Positions 1-7,833 of a stretch of 15,407 nucleotides of DNA are shown here, in pieces. The number at the start of each line of letters is the position of its first letter. The stretch's first letter is position 1. A model generated the notes under the pieces. The model had not been told where the DNA came from, did not search any database, and was given only the letters and a program-made list of their open reading frames with translations. Origin of the DNA: Rhizorhabdus sp. (GTDB lineage: Bacteria > Pseudomonadota > Alphaproteobacteria > Sphingomonadales > Sphingomonadaceae); the NCBI GenBank assembly GCA_004297635.1, contig SCUQ01000408.1, forward strand, positions 1-15,407. The letters are read 5' to 3'. Made by a program: the position numbers and the translations under genes.

Positions 1-22
1 TGGCTTTCTACCGAGTGTCTGG

Positions 23-199
23 GTGTTCAGCATCAAGTGCTACAGTTGCGGCTGGCCGGCATTCACGGATTATGAAGCCGAGGAGAAGCTCCGGCGCGAT
101 GATAGGTTCTGGAGCCGCTTCTGGGGAAAAGAATATGGCGGCGTCAATTTGCCGCTTCCACGCGCATGCTCCAAATGTGGCGCGTGTTTCGTCGATTAG
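23..199 (+). CDS. Small zinc-ribbon-like protein of unknown function, possibly cut by the window edge
   Basis: The frame beginning at base 2 is open from the window edge to a TAG at 197-199. A GTG at 23 gives a 58-residue protein beginning (M)FSIKCYSCGW and ending CSKCGACFVD. Numbered from that GTG, the cysteines are C6-x2-C9 near the N terminus and C49-x2-C52-x2-C55 near the C terminus, a spacing typical of a structural zinc ribbon. The middle is rich in charged and aromatic residues. There is no clear Shine-Dalgarno before the GTG, so the protein may instead begin left of the window. GC of the first 180 bases is about 56 percent by count, clearly below the rest of the window, which could mean recent acquisition. 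I do not recognise the family. Reading frames on both strands here compete, but only this one has a protein-like cysteine pattern. Confidence 0.5.
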   Translation: MFSIKCYSCGWPAFTDYEAEEKLRRDDRFWSRFWGKEYGGVNLPLPRACSKCGACFVD

Positions 200-263
200 G
201 ATGGCGGCTTTCCACCCCATTCCGGCCATTGTGCCGCCGACCTTCCATATGTCGAAGCGACAG

Positions 264-275
264 TACTCCGGAGTA
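264..275. promoter_or_regulatory. Perfect 12-bp palindrome covering the ribosome binding site of the GFA gene
   Basis: TACTCCGGAGTA is a perfect palindrome. Its right half contains the GGAG (270-273) that serves as Shine-Dalgarno for the ATG at 283, with a spacing of 9. It could be an operator or a small hairpin hiding the ribosome binding site. A 12-bp palindrome is expected a few times by chance in 15 kb, so only its position makes it notable. Confidence 0.3.
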
Positions 276-282
276 TAGTGCC

Positions 283-690
283 ATGGATCAAGCGACGTGC
301 GGCTCCTGCCAGTGCGGCGCGGTGCGGTTTGAAATCCGCGGGGCTTTCGAGAGCTTCTTCCTGTGCCACTGTTCGCGCTGCAGGAAGGATACGGGGTCGG
401 CCCATGCGGCCAACCTCTTCTCGTCCTCGGCCACGATCACCTGGCTGTCCGGGCGCGATCGGATAACCGGGTTCCGAATTCCGGGTACGCGGCATGTGAA
501 AAGCTTCTGTAGCGTCTGCGGGTCCGCGCTTCCGAATCTGCAGATGGATGGAGCGCTCCTCGTGGCGCCCGCCGGCAGCATCGATGGCGATGTCGACATC
601 CAGCCGACCGCGCATATCTGTCTTTCCAGCCGCGCCGGCTGGGAGGACGCGCTGGGCGATGCGCCGAGGTTTGACGGCCTGCCCGGCTGA
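283..690 (+). CDS. GFA family (glutathione-dependent formaldehyde-activating enzyme-like) zinc protein
   Basis: The 135-residue protein has the GFA/CENP-V fold signature. The N-terminal CGSCQCGAVRFE segment carries C6, C9 and C11, CHCSRCRKDTGS carries C28, C30 and C33, and FCSVCGSALP carries C76 and C79. In this family these cysteines hold one structural and one potentially catalytic zinc. The length is normal for single-domain members. Founding members add formaldehyde to glutathione, but most relatives have no proven substrate, so the reaction should not be assumed. The ATG at 283 is chosen because GGAG stands 9 nt upstream and the zinc motif begins at once; the frame is also open upstream to 166. 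The stop lies 6 nt from the stop of the convergent patatin gene, so there is no room for a separate terminator between them. Confidence 0.85.
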   Translation: MDQATCGSCQCGAVRFEIRGAFESFFLCHCSRCRKDTGSAHAANLFSSSATITWLSGRDRITGFRIPGTRHVKSFCSVCGSALPNLQMDGALLVAPAGSIDGDVDIQPTAHICLSSRAGWEDALGDAPRFDGLPG

Positions 691-696
691 TCGGGG

Positions 697-3057
697 CTAG
701 AGCGGCGGGGTTCGCAGCCGCGCCACTTCGCCGTCGATCCTGGCGATCTGGTCGGGTATTGCGGTGAGGCGGTCGCGTTCCTCGTCGAGGATGGCGCGGA
801 AGAGGTCCTGTTTGATCCTGGCCAGATCTTCGGCGGCGATACCGTCCGGCACCGAAGAAACCAGCACGTCGACCATCCGCTCGGCGCCGTGGAGGCGGCC
901 CCACAGATAGTCGTTCTCGCGATAGGCGCGGCTGAAGAAGGCGCCGAAAAGGTTGAACTCGATCCCCTTGAGCGTCGCCGCGGCGCCGCCGGCGCGGATC
1001 GAGCCGGCGTCGTCGGGGGAGATGCGATCGACCTGGATCGCGTGGAATTCCTGTGCGCCCTGCGGCCGCATCAGCGATAGGGTCGCGAGATCGTAGAAGC
1101 TGAAGCCGAGATAGGCGAGCAGCAGCGTTCGCCGGTCGGGCTTGGCGAGGCGCGGGAGCACGGCGGTGATCGCCCGGTCGGTTTCGGTATCGAGCGCTTC
1201 CAGGTTCCGGGTCGCGGCGATCCCGGCGAGCGCAAGCTCGGGGTCTTCGGCAAAATGCTGCGCGGCGGCCGCTACCGGGCGCTCATAATGATCGCGCATC
1301 TGGAGGTTGAGGAAGGGTGCAAGCGAGCCATAGATCGCGTCGCGCGCGGCCTGCACCGCGTCCTTGTCGCTGCCGCCATTGCCCGTCTCGATCTCGGTCA
1401 GCCGGTCGGCGAGGAAGCGGAGGCGCCGGATGCGGAAGCCGAGATCGTGGCGGCGGAGGAATTCGATCATCGCGGGGCTGGTGTTGCCGCCGCTCAGCGC
1501 TTCGGGCTCCTCGAAGCCGAGCGATCGAAGATGTGCCGCCAGTGCCGTGCGGATCACCTGCCGTGGCACGGTATCGTCGGCGCCGGCGAGCAGCGCGATC
1601 GTCGATGACAGTTCCTCGGCGATCACCGTGAGCTTCAGCTGGCCATAGCCGGCATAGGTGAAGCCGGCCTGTTTCGCCGCCTGCTCGTGCGCGCGGGCGC
1701 GCCATGCCCCGACGCGCTCGGCGCTGGGGCGGTAAAGAAATATCTGTCGCCCCATCGCCGATTCTACCGCGGCGTCGACTTCGGCGCGGATTGCGTCGAT
1801 GATCCGCTTTGTCTGGGCGATGTGAATCGAGCGTTGCTCGATCAGTTCCAGATTGTCGCGGATCGGCTGTTCGCGCGGGATCGTCGACATCGCACCGAAG
1901 ATCGTCGCGAAGAAGCCGGGTAGCCGGACAAGTCCCTCCCGCGACCTTTCGGGCGGCGCATGTACGTTCGCGGTGGGATCGAGATAGAGGAAGCGCCGGT
2001 CGACCTCGCGCCGCGCCGGGCGATTGCGCAGCGCCTCGATCGCCGGGCGGAAGGGCGCGTTGGCGAGCACCGACCCGTCGATCAGCACCAGATCCTCCGG
2101 GCTTCCGCTCGCGGCGGCGGCCGGGAAGATGCGGTGAAGGAAGGCTTCGCGGCCCGGCCAGTCACGCTTGCGCGCCTTGAGCACCCGGTCGATCTCGGCG
2201 ACGTTGAAGGGCGGGAAGGCGCCGGGGAAGCTGGCGGTGGCGCGGCCGGCGAAGGTCAGTTCGGCGGGATCGGCGAGGTGGCGCCCGCCCTGGTCGGCCG
2301 CCATGCCCCGATCGGTGAAGGTGATGGTCAGGCGATGCTCGCGCTCCTGGGCCAAGGCCGGGCTGTGCAGCCGCAGCCGCTGATCATAGCCGTGGAAATC
2401 GGTGACCGTCACCGATACGTCGAGCGGCTGGCGATCGGGCAGCAAGGGCGGCCCGGCCGGGCTCTTAGCCATCGCATCGAAGGCATCGAGGATCAGGTTG
2501 CTGAAGGTGAAGCCGCCGAACGGCGGATGGAACCAGCGCGCCCGGACGAAGCCCGACAGCTTGCGGCGGACTTCGGCCCGCGTCTCGGCCGACACCGTGC
2601 GGTCGACGGTGCCGCCGCGCCTGCGGGCGACCATCCAGGCGAAAGGCAGCGCCCACAGCTTCGAGAACCAGCGCAGCGGCCGGGCATCGGGATCGAGCAG
2701 CACCTCGACATCGGCGCGGTCCAGCCAGAGCTGGGTGAGCGGTTCGAGCGACTGGCCGGTCGAGATGGCATGGCCGAGGAAAACGCCGTTGAGCCCACCC
2801 GCGCTGGCGCCGGCGATCACATCGATGAGTACGCGGAGCCGGATTCCCCGGTCCGCCTCGATCCGGGCGAGCAGATCATGATACACCGCCTCGCTGCCGA
2901 CGCCGGCAATGGCACCGTCATGATAGGCGCGGCTGGCGCGGGCGAGCCGCCACAGCTCCTTGGTGATACCGTGCATGTACACGGCCAGGCTGACTCCGCC
3001 GTAGCAGACCAGCGCGAGCCGCAGTTCCTTCTCCCGCATGGAGGAGGCATGTCCCAT
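697..3057 (-). CDS. Patatin-related protein (patatin-like phospholipase with DUF3376-type C terminus)
   Basis: This is a 786-residue protein of the patatin-related family (the TIGR03607 type). The N-terminal part holds the patatin hydrolase elements: a glycine-rich oxyanion-hole strand (CYGGVSLAVYMHG, about 18-30), the nucleophile elbow GASAGG with Ser85, and the catalytic-dyad aspartate in LIDGSVLANAPF (Asp327, DGS). All three are intact, so acyl-hydrolase activity on lipids is likely. The C-terminal part contains the family-typical LLLAYLGFSFYDL and RENDYLWGRLHGAERMVD segments. No signal peptide is seen, so it is probably cytosolic or membrane-associated. The first ATG (3057) is used because a GGGAC lies about 8 nt upstream, while the second Met, at residue 7, has no such site. 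A small gene in the same direction ends 33 nt upstream and they are probably co-transcribed. The substrate is unknown for this bacterial family. Confidence 0.88.
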   Translation of the reverse strand: MGHASSMREKELRLALVCYGGVSLAVYMHGITKELWRLARASRAYHDGAIAGVGSEAVYHDLLARIEADRGIRLRVLIDVIAGASAGGLNGVFLGHAISTGQSLEPLTQLWLDRADVEVLLDPDARPLRWFSKLWALPFAWMVARRRGGTVDRTVSAETRAEVRRKLSGFVRARWFHPPFGGFTFSNLILDAFDAMAKSPAGPPLLPDRQPLDVSVTVTDFHGYDQRLRLHSPALAQEREHRLTITFTDRGMAADQGGRHLADPAELTFAGRATASFPGAFPPFNVAEIDRVLKARKRDWPGREAFLHRIFPAAAASGSPEDLVLIDGSVLANAPFRPAIEALRNRPARREVDRRFLYLDPTANVHAPPERSREGLVRLPGFFATIFGAMSTIPREQPIRDNLELIEQRSIHIAQTKRIIDAIRAEVDAAVESAMGRQIFLYRPSAERVGAWRARAHEQAAKQAGFTYAGYGQLKLTVIAEELSSTIALLAGADDTVPRQVIRTALAAHLRSLGFEEPEALSGGNTSPAMIEFLRRHDLGFRIRRLRFLADRLTEIETGNGGSDKDAVQAARDAIYGSLAPFLNLQMRDHYERPVAAAAQHFAEDPELALAGIAATRNLEALDTETDRAITAVLPRLAKPDRRTLLLAYLGFSFYDLATLSLMRPQGAQEFHAIQVDRISPDDAGSIRAGGAAATLKGIEFNLFGAFFSRAYRENDYLWGRLHGAERMVDVLVSSVPDGIAAEDLARIKQDLFRAILDEERDRLTAIPDQIARIDGEVARLRTPPL

Positions 3058-3090
3058 ATTCGTCCCGTGCTGCCAAGGGCGGGTCGTTCG

Positions 3091-3276
3091 TTACAGCCAG
3101 CCGCAATCCTTGAGCATGCGGCGGCGCTCGAATTCGGTGGCCCGCGTCCAGGCCAGCCGATCGGCCGGCGAAACGGGATAGCCTTTTCGGTCCGGCGCGC
3201 GCGCCAGCATTCGGATCACATAGGCACGGGCGGCGGACTCGTCGTCAGGATCGCTTGTCATGATCCGAATGATCAT
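3091..3276 (-). CDS. Small conserved-looking hypothetical protein upstream of the patatin gene
   Basis: The product is about 61 residues, acidic near the start (TSDPDDES), then basic and probably helical (AARAYVIRMLARAPDRKG, then RATEFERRRMLKDCGWL to a TAA). I do not recognise a family. The frame extends to an ATG at 3324, but that would run over the radA start codon on the other strand. The ATG at 3276 has AAAAGGGG 3 nt upstream, so I choose it. An ATG at 3261 (product beginning MTSDPDDESAARAY) is a good alternative and gives a more natural N terminus. It is divergent from radA, with only about 40 nt between the starts, and 33 nt upstream of the patatin gene in the same direction, which suggests a two-gene operon. 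Its role is unknown. Confidence 0.6.
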   Translation of the reverse strand: MIIRIMTSDPDDESAARAYVIRMLARAPDRKGYPVSPADRLAWTRATEFERRRMLKDCGWL

Positions 3277-3285
3277 GTACCCCTT

Positions 3286-3300
3286 TTGTTCGTAGGACAA
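3286..3300. promoter_or_regulatory. Imperfect inverted repeat between divergent starts
   Basis: TTGTtCgtaGgACAA pairs at 5 of 7 positions about its centre. It sits in the short gap between the small gene (start 3276, minus) and radA (start 3317, plus), where an operator for either gene could lie. It does not match the GTTC-N7-GTTC LexA box of alphaproteobacteria. Support is positional only. Confidence 0.2.
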
Positions 3301-3316
3301 GACGTGCAGGAACTTC

Positions 3317-4684
<1,368 letters not shown>

Positions 4685-4701
4685 CTAGCGCGTACACCCA
4701 C

Positions 4702-4721
4702 CCGCTCATCCTGAGGAGCGG
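4702..4721. repeat. Solo copy of the terminus of an interspersed hairpin repeat
   Basis: A 6-bp stem (CCGCTC at 4702-4707 with GAGCGG at 4716-4721) encloses an 8-nt loop, just after the radA stop. The first 17 bases match 15 of the 17 at 7697-7713, the left end of the long repeat between the transglycosylase gene and moaB. The reverse complement of that repeat's right end is also closely similar. It may act as a weak attenuator between radA and cvpA. Confidence 0.5.
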
Positions 4722-4728
4722 TCAGGAA

Positions 4729-4755
4729 ATGGTTTTAAGCGAATGCATGGACTGA
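4729..4755 (+). other. Possible 8-codon leader ORF overlapping the cvpA start
   Basis: An ATG at 4729 with GAGGAG (4713-4718) 10 nt upstream reads MVLSECMD and stops at TGA 4753-4755, across the cvpA ATG at 4743 in another frame. It has a better-placed Shine-Dalgarno than cvpA itself, so translational coupling is possible. So short an ORF can easily arise by chance. Confidence 0.2.
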
Positions 4756-5297
4756 CCGGTCTCGACATCATCGTGCTGCTGGCGATCTTCGGCGGCGCGC
4801 TGTTCGGCATGATGCGGGGCTTCGTCACCGAAGTGATTTCGCTGTTTGCCTGGGTCGCATCGATCGTCGCGCTCAAGCTGTTTCATGGCCCCGCCACCAA
4901 GCTGCTCATCCATGTCGTCGGCAATCCGAGCGGCGCCAGCGTGCTGGCCTTCGCGCTGGTCTTCCTGATCGTCTATGCGGGCGGCAAGCTGATTGCGGGG
5001 ACGCTGGGGCAGCGGATGCGCACCTCCGTGCTCGGGCCGCTGGACCGGGTGCTGGGCTTCGGCTTCGGCGCACTGAAGGGGCTGATCATCGTCACGCTGG
5101 GCTATCTGCTGATCAACCTGGGCTATGACACGCTATATGGCGCCACCTCCGAGCGTCCCGGCTGGATGCGCCATTCGCGGACCCATCCACTGCTCAACGC
5201 GACCGGGCGGGCGATCGTCGACTGGGTGGGCAACCGCCGCAAGCAGGGCGGACTGATCGGCGAAGACCCCAAGACCGGGACGAAGAGCGAGGACTGA
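4743..5297 (+). CDS. cvpA: CvpA family membrane protein
   Basis: This 184-residue protein has the CvpA pattern of four membrane helices (about 7-27, 30-48, 64-86 and 104-127). Family landmarks include the conserved LDIIVLL start, the FGMMRGF turn after helix 1 and the GFGALKGL stretch leading into helix 4. The tail is short, hydrophilic and cytosolic. CvpA was named for colicin V production and is now linked to envelope and bile or antimicrobial stress resistance; its molecular function is unsettled. The ATG at 4743 is poorly served: the nearest AGGA (4724-4727) is 15 nt away, and a small ORF overlaps the start. It follows radA by 58 nt. In many bacteria cvpA is followed by purF; here the next gene is a radical SAM protein instead. 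Confidence 0.9.
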   Translation: MHGLTGLDIIVLLAIFGGALFGMMRGFVTEVISLFAWVASIVALKLFHGPATKLLIHVVGNPSGASVLAFALVFLIVYAGGKLIAGTLGQRMRTSVLGPLDRVLGFGFGALKGLIIVTLGYLLINLGYDTLYGATSERPGWMRHSRTHPLLNATGRAIVDWVGNRRKQGGLIGEDPKTGTKSED

Positions 5298-5320
5298 TCC
5301 CGTCGCGTCGCATGGCACGG

Positions 5321-5348
5321 TTGCCTTGTGATTTGTTCATGTTATGTT
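5321..5348 (+). promoter_or_regulatory. Putative sigma-70-type promoter abutting the radical SAM start
   Basis: TTGCCT (5321-5326), a 16-nt spacer and TATGTT (5343-5348) stand just before ATG 5354. The expected transcription start falls at or beside the ATG, so the mRNA would be leaderless. That agrees with the lack of a Shine-Dalgarno there. The call rests on hexamer match and position only. Confidence 0.4.
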
Positions 5349-5353
5349 CCGAT

Positions 5354-6442
5354 ATGGACGACTCGCCATACCCGCTGCCGCCCGCGATCAAAGGGCGGGG
5401 GGCCGTCTCCGCGCGGCCGAGCGCGCGCTTCGACGACAAGGGGCGCGAGAGCGACGGCGACTGGCTGGACCTGCGCGAGGGGATCGATGGGGAAGGGCCG
5501 CCGCCGCGCACCGAGGTGACGATCGAGCATCCCCGTACGATCCTGACCCGCAACCAGTCTCCCGACATACCCTTCGACCGCTCGATCAACGCCTATCGCG
5601 GCTGCGAGCATGGCTGCATCTATTGTTTCGCGCGCCCGACCCATGCCTATCAGAACCTGTCGCCGGGGCTCGATTTCGAGACGAAGCTGTTCGCGAAGCC
5701 CGATGCGGCCGCGCTGCTGCGCAAGGAGCTGGCGAAGCCCGCCTATCGCTGCGCGCCGATCGCTATCGGCACCAACACCGATCCCTATCAGCCGATCGAG
5801 GAGCGGTATCGCATCACGCGGGAGATATTGGAGGTGCTGGCCGAGCATGACCATCCGGTGGTGATCACGACCAAATCGGCGCGCGTCGTGCGCGATCTCG
5901 ACCTGCTCGGGCCGATGGCCGCGAGGGGGCTGACCTCGGTTATGATGTCTATGACGACTCTCGATCCCGTGCTGGCGCGGCGGATGGAGCCGCGCGCCTC
6001 CGCGCCGCGCCAGCGGATCGCGGCGATCCGGGCGCTCAGCGAGGCGGGGGTACCGACCTCGATCAGCGTTTCCCCGATCGTGCCGGCGATCAACGATCAT
6101 GAGATCGAGGCGATCGTCGAAGCCGGGGCCGAGGCTGGCGCGCGCAATGCCTTCTCGATCGCAGTGCGCCTGCCGCATGAGGTGGCGCCGCTGTTCCGCG
6201 AGTGGCTGGCCGTCCATTATCCGGATCGCGCGGCCAAGGTGATGGCACTGATCGGCGCCATGCGCGGCGGCCGCGACAATGCGCCCGACTTCTTCGATCG
6301 CTTCCGGCCCAAGGGCGCCTATGCCGCCGCACTCCACGCCCGGTTCAGGCTGGCCTGCCGCCGACATGGTTTGAACGCTGTCCGTTTCGAGGTCCGCACC
6401 GACCTGTTCCGCGTGCCGACCAATCAGCTGAGCCTTCTCTGA
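5354..6442 (+). CDS. PA0069 family radical SAM protein (SplB-like, COG1533)
   Basis: From the ATG at 5354 the product has 362 residues. It begins with the family's KGRGA segment (13-17) followed by the SPDIPFDRSINAYRGC lead-in, then the radical SAM cluster motif C84-x3-C88-x2-C91 (GCEHGCIYCFARPTH), which binds a 4Fe-4S cluster with S-adenosylmethionine. Further conserved segments are IGTNTDPYQPIE, VITTKSARVVRDLDLL, SMTTLD, MEPRAS, PIVPAINDHEIE and RLPHEV. The fold is that of the spore-photoproduct-lyase group, but this subfamily has no proven substrate. The frame is open to an ATG at 5312, but that Met lacks a ribosome binding site. The 5354 start lies just behind promoter-like hexamers and directly precedes the family's N-terminal region. 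It follows cvpA by 56 nt and is followed by a terminator-like hairpin. Confidence 0.9.
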   Translation: MDDSPYPLPPAIKGRGAVSARPSARFDDKGRESDGDWLDLREGIDGEGPPPRTEVTIEHPRTILTRNQSPDIPFDRSINAYRGCEHGCIYCFARPTHAYQNLSPGLDFETKLFAKPDAAALLRKELAKPAYRCAPIAIGTNTDPYQPIEERYRITREILEVLAEHDHPVVITTKSARVVRDLDLLGPMAARGLTSVMMSMTTLDPVLARRMEPRASAPRQRIAAIRALSEAGVPTSISVSPIVPAINDHEIEAIVEAGAEAGARNAFSIAVRLPHEVAPLFREWLAVHYPDRAAKVMALIGAMRGGRDNAPDFFDRFRPKGAYAAALHARFRLACRRHGLNAVRFEVRTDLFRVPTNQLSLL

Positions 6443-6459
6443 TTTCGTTGTTTCGCCTG

Positions 6460-6493
6460 CGATTCCGCAACCCTGCGGCAAATCGATCGTTTT
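6460..6493 (+). terminator. Probable terminator after the radical SAM gene
   Basis: CGATTCCGC (6460-6468) pairs with GCGG-CA-AATCG (6475-6485) with a 2-nt bulge and a 6-nt loop, giving nine base pairs. A short T run (6490-6493) follows. It lies 18 nt after the radical SAM stop and before the hemerythrin gene. The bulge and short T run keep this moderate. Confidence 0.45.
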
Positions 6494-6523
6494 CCCGGCC
6501 ATATCCCGGATCAGGAGACAGCC

Positions 6524-7075
6524 ATGTTGGAAGACAAGACCACCCGCAGCTTCGCGATCGGCGCGGCGGCCGGATTGACCGCGGGGCTGGCCGCCAACGC
6601 CGTGCGCAAGATCTTCGTCCAGGCGCCCACGCTGGCGGCGGGCGAATGGGATGACGCGCTGGCTGCCGAGCATCAGGCGACCCTCAAGCTGTTCGACCAG
6701 ATCCAGTCGACCGAAGACGGCCACGTCACCCGCCGCCGGCTGCTGCTCACACAGATCGGCCACGCGCTGGCCAAGCATGCGATGCAGGAGGAGAACGCCG
6801 TCTATGCCAGTCTGCGCACCCATGGCCAGGTCGGCGAGGCGGACAAGCTCAACGGCGATCACGGCTATGTGAAGCAATATCTGTTCGAGCTGGGCGGTAT
6901 GGCTGCGGACCATCCGCAGTTCCTGCCCAAGATCGCCGATTTCCGCGCGATGCTGGAGGAGCATATGCGCGAGGAAGAGGAGAAGGTCTTTCCGCGCCTG
7001 CGCTCCGTGCTGAGCGAGGAGGACAATGCGAAACTGACCAAGGCGATGAATCTGGAAGGGTTGAAGCTCGCCTGA
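6524..7075 (+). CDS. Hemerythrin HHE domain protein
   Basis: The protein has 183 residues. Residues about 10-31 are alanine- and glycine-rich and apolar, and may be a weak membrane anchor or amphipathic helix. Residues about 40-160 form an all-helical hemerythrin/HHE bundle with the candidate di-iron ligands H50 (AEHQ), H85 and E89 or E90 (KHAMQEE), H113 (DHGYV), and H147 with E151 (EEHMREEEE). Such proteins bind O2, NO or iron and are often involved in stress or iron handling; which of these applies here cannot be read from the sequence. AGGAG at 6513-6517 lies 6 nt before the ATG, a firm start. It is probably its own transcription unit, bounded by a terminator-like hairpin before and another after. 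The next gene, moaB, is convergent. Confidence 0.88.
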   Translation: MLEDKTTRSFAIGAAAGLTAGLAANAVRKIFVQAPTLAAGEWDDALAAEHQATLKLFDQIQSTEDGHVTRRRLLLTQIGHALAKHAMQEENAVYASLRTHGQVGEADKLNGDHGYVKQYLFELGGMAADHPQFLPKIADFRAMLEEHMREEEEKVFPRLRSVLSEEDNAKLTKAMNLEGLKLA

Positions 7076-7107
7076 CCCGTTCAGGCCTGCCCTGCTTGGA
7101 GCGGAGA

Positions 7108-7142
7108 TGCCCCGGCGCGCCTTCGCGCGTGCGGCCGAGGCA
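7108..7142. terminator. Strong GC hairpin between convergent genes
   Basis: TGCCcCGGC near the left end pairs with GCCGaGGCA at the right (one mismatch), and an inner GCGCG/CGCGC stem closes the loop. It lies between the hemerythrin stop (7075) and the moaB stop (7156) and could end transcription from both sides. There is no clear T run, so intrinsic termination is uncertain. Confidence 0.4.
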
Positions 7143-7155
7143 GCAGTGATATCCT

Positions 7156-7683
7156 CTATCTCTCCATGAGTCGCGGCATCAGCTCGACGAAGTTGCAGGG
7201 CATGTGACGGCTGTCGAGCTGATAGACCAGGATATCGTCCCATCCGTCCCTGACCGCGCCCGTGGAGCCGGGGAGCGCAAAGATATAGGTGCCGCGCGCG
7301 ACGCAGGCGGTGGCGCGCGACTGGATCGTCGAGGTGCCGATCTTGGCATAGCTCAGCCAACGGAACAGTTCGCCAAAGCCCGGGATTTCCTTGTCCCACA
7401 CGCGCTGCAGCGCCTCGGGCGTGACGTCCCGGCCGGTGACGCCGGTGCCGCCGGTGGTGATGACGCAGTCGATCTCCGGATCGTCTATCCAGCCATGTAG
7501 CCGCGCGACGATGCGATCGACGTCGTCGATGACGATCGCACGGTCGGCGACGATGTGATTGGCGGCTTCGATACGCCCGACGAGGGCGTCGCCCGACCGG
7601 TCCTCGGCAAGGCTGCGACTGTCGGAAACGGTGAGGACCGCGATGCGGACCGGGTAAAAGGGGAGATCTTCCTTGATCGGCAT
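7156..7683 (-). CDS. moaB: Molybdenum cofactor biosynthesis protein B (MoaB/MogA family)
   Basis: This 175-residue, single-domain MoaB/MogA-type protein shows the molybdopterin-binding features: [11 protein letters not shown] (14-24), the TTGGTG loop (76-81) followed by TGRDVTPEA with the functional Asp86, PGFGE (101-105) and ALPGSTGAV (136-143). It acts in the cytosol on molybdopterin, as an adenylyltransferase or accessory protein, in Moco assembly. The frame extends to an ATG at 7770, but that would run through the structured repeat. The ATG at 7683 has AGAGGA about 6 nt upstream and is the family start. It lies downstream of the lytic transglycosylase gene in the same direction, separated by about 150 nt that hold the repeat. 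No other Moco gene is in the window. Confidence 0.95.
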   Translation of the reverse strand: MPIKEDLPFYPVRIAVLTVSDSRSLAEDRSGDALVGRIEAANHIVADRAIVIDDVDRIVARLHGWIDDPEIDCVITTGGTGVTGRDVTPEALQRVWDKEIPGFGELFRWLSYAKIGTSTIQSRATACVARGTYIFALPGSTGAVRDGWDDILVYQLDSRHMPCNFVELMPRLMER

Positions 7684-7696
7684 TCTACATCCTCTT

Positions 7697-7804
7697 CCGC
7701 TCATCCCGAGAAGGGACTGAGCATCGGCGAAGGCCCGTCTCGAAGGATGCACGGCCCGTCGAGACGCCATTTCGACATCTCAATGGCTCCTCAGGGTGAG
7801 CAGG
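7697..7804. repeat. Long imperfect inverted repeat (interspersed cruciform element)
   Basis: The outer arms, 7699-7710 and 7790-7801, pair at 10 of 12 positions. The inner arms CGTCTCGA (7736-7743) and TCGAGACG (7759-7766) pair perfectly, and the intermediate arms pair partly. The whole, about 108 bp, would fold into one long hairpin between the transglycosylase stop (7834) and the moaB start (7683). A solo end recurs at 4702-4721. I recognise the form as an interspersed intergenic repeat of sphingomonads, from memory and not from a search. It contains no ORF and is probably a MITE- or REP-like element that could also affect mRNA stability in this operon. Confidence 0.65.
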
Positions 7805-7833
7805 TAAAGCGTGGCGGCGCGCGAGCGGCCGGT

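Noticed and set aside
697..3276. Patatin gene as a CBASS-type effector
   Set aside because: No cyclase, CD-NTase-associated or sensor gene is nearby, and the family is a housekeeping-like DUF3376 patatin.
3286..3300. LexA box before radA
   Set aside because: The dyad does not fit the GTTC-N7-GTTC pattern of alphaproteobacterial LexA sites.
5342..7399. 685-codon minus-strand ORF across the radical SAM and hemerythrin genes into moaB
   Set aside because: It runs antisense through two well-supported genes and overlaps moaB in another frame. No motif is seen, and it is explained by high-GC codon bias lacking stops.
7684..7770. N-terminal extension of moaB to 7770
   Set aside because: It translates the structured repeat, while a good Shine-Dalgarno and the family start are at 7683.
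7697..7804. CRISPR or small-RNA interpretation of the repeat
   Set aside because: There is no direct-repeat array or spacer periodicity. The nested inverted arms fit an interspersed hairpin repeat.
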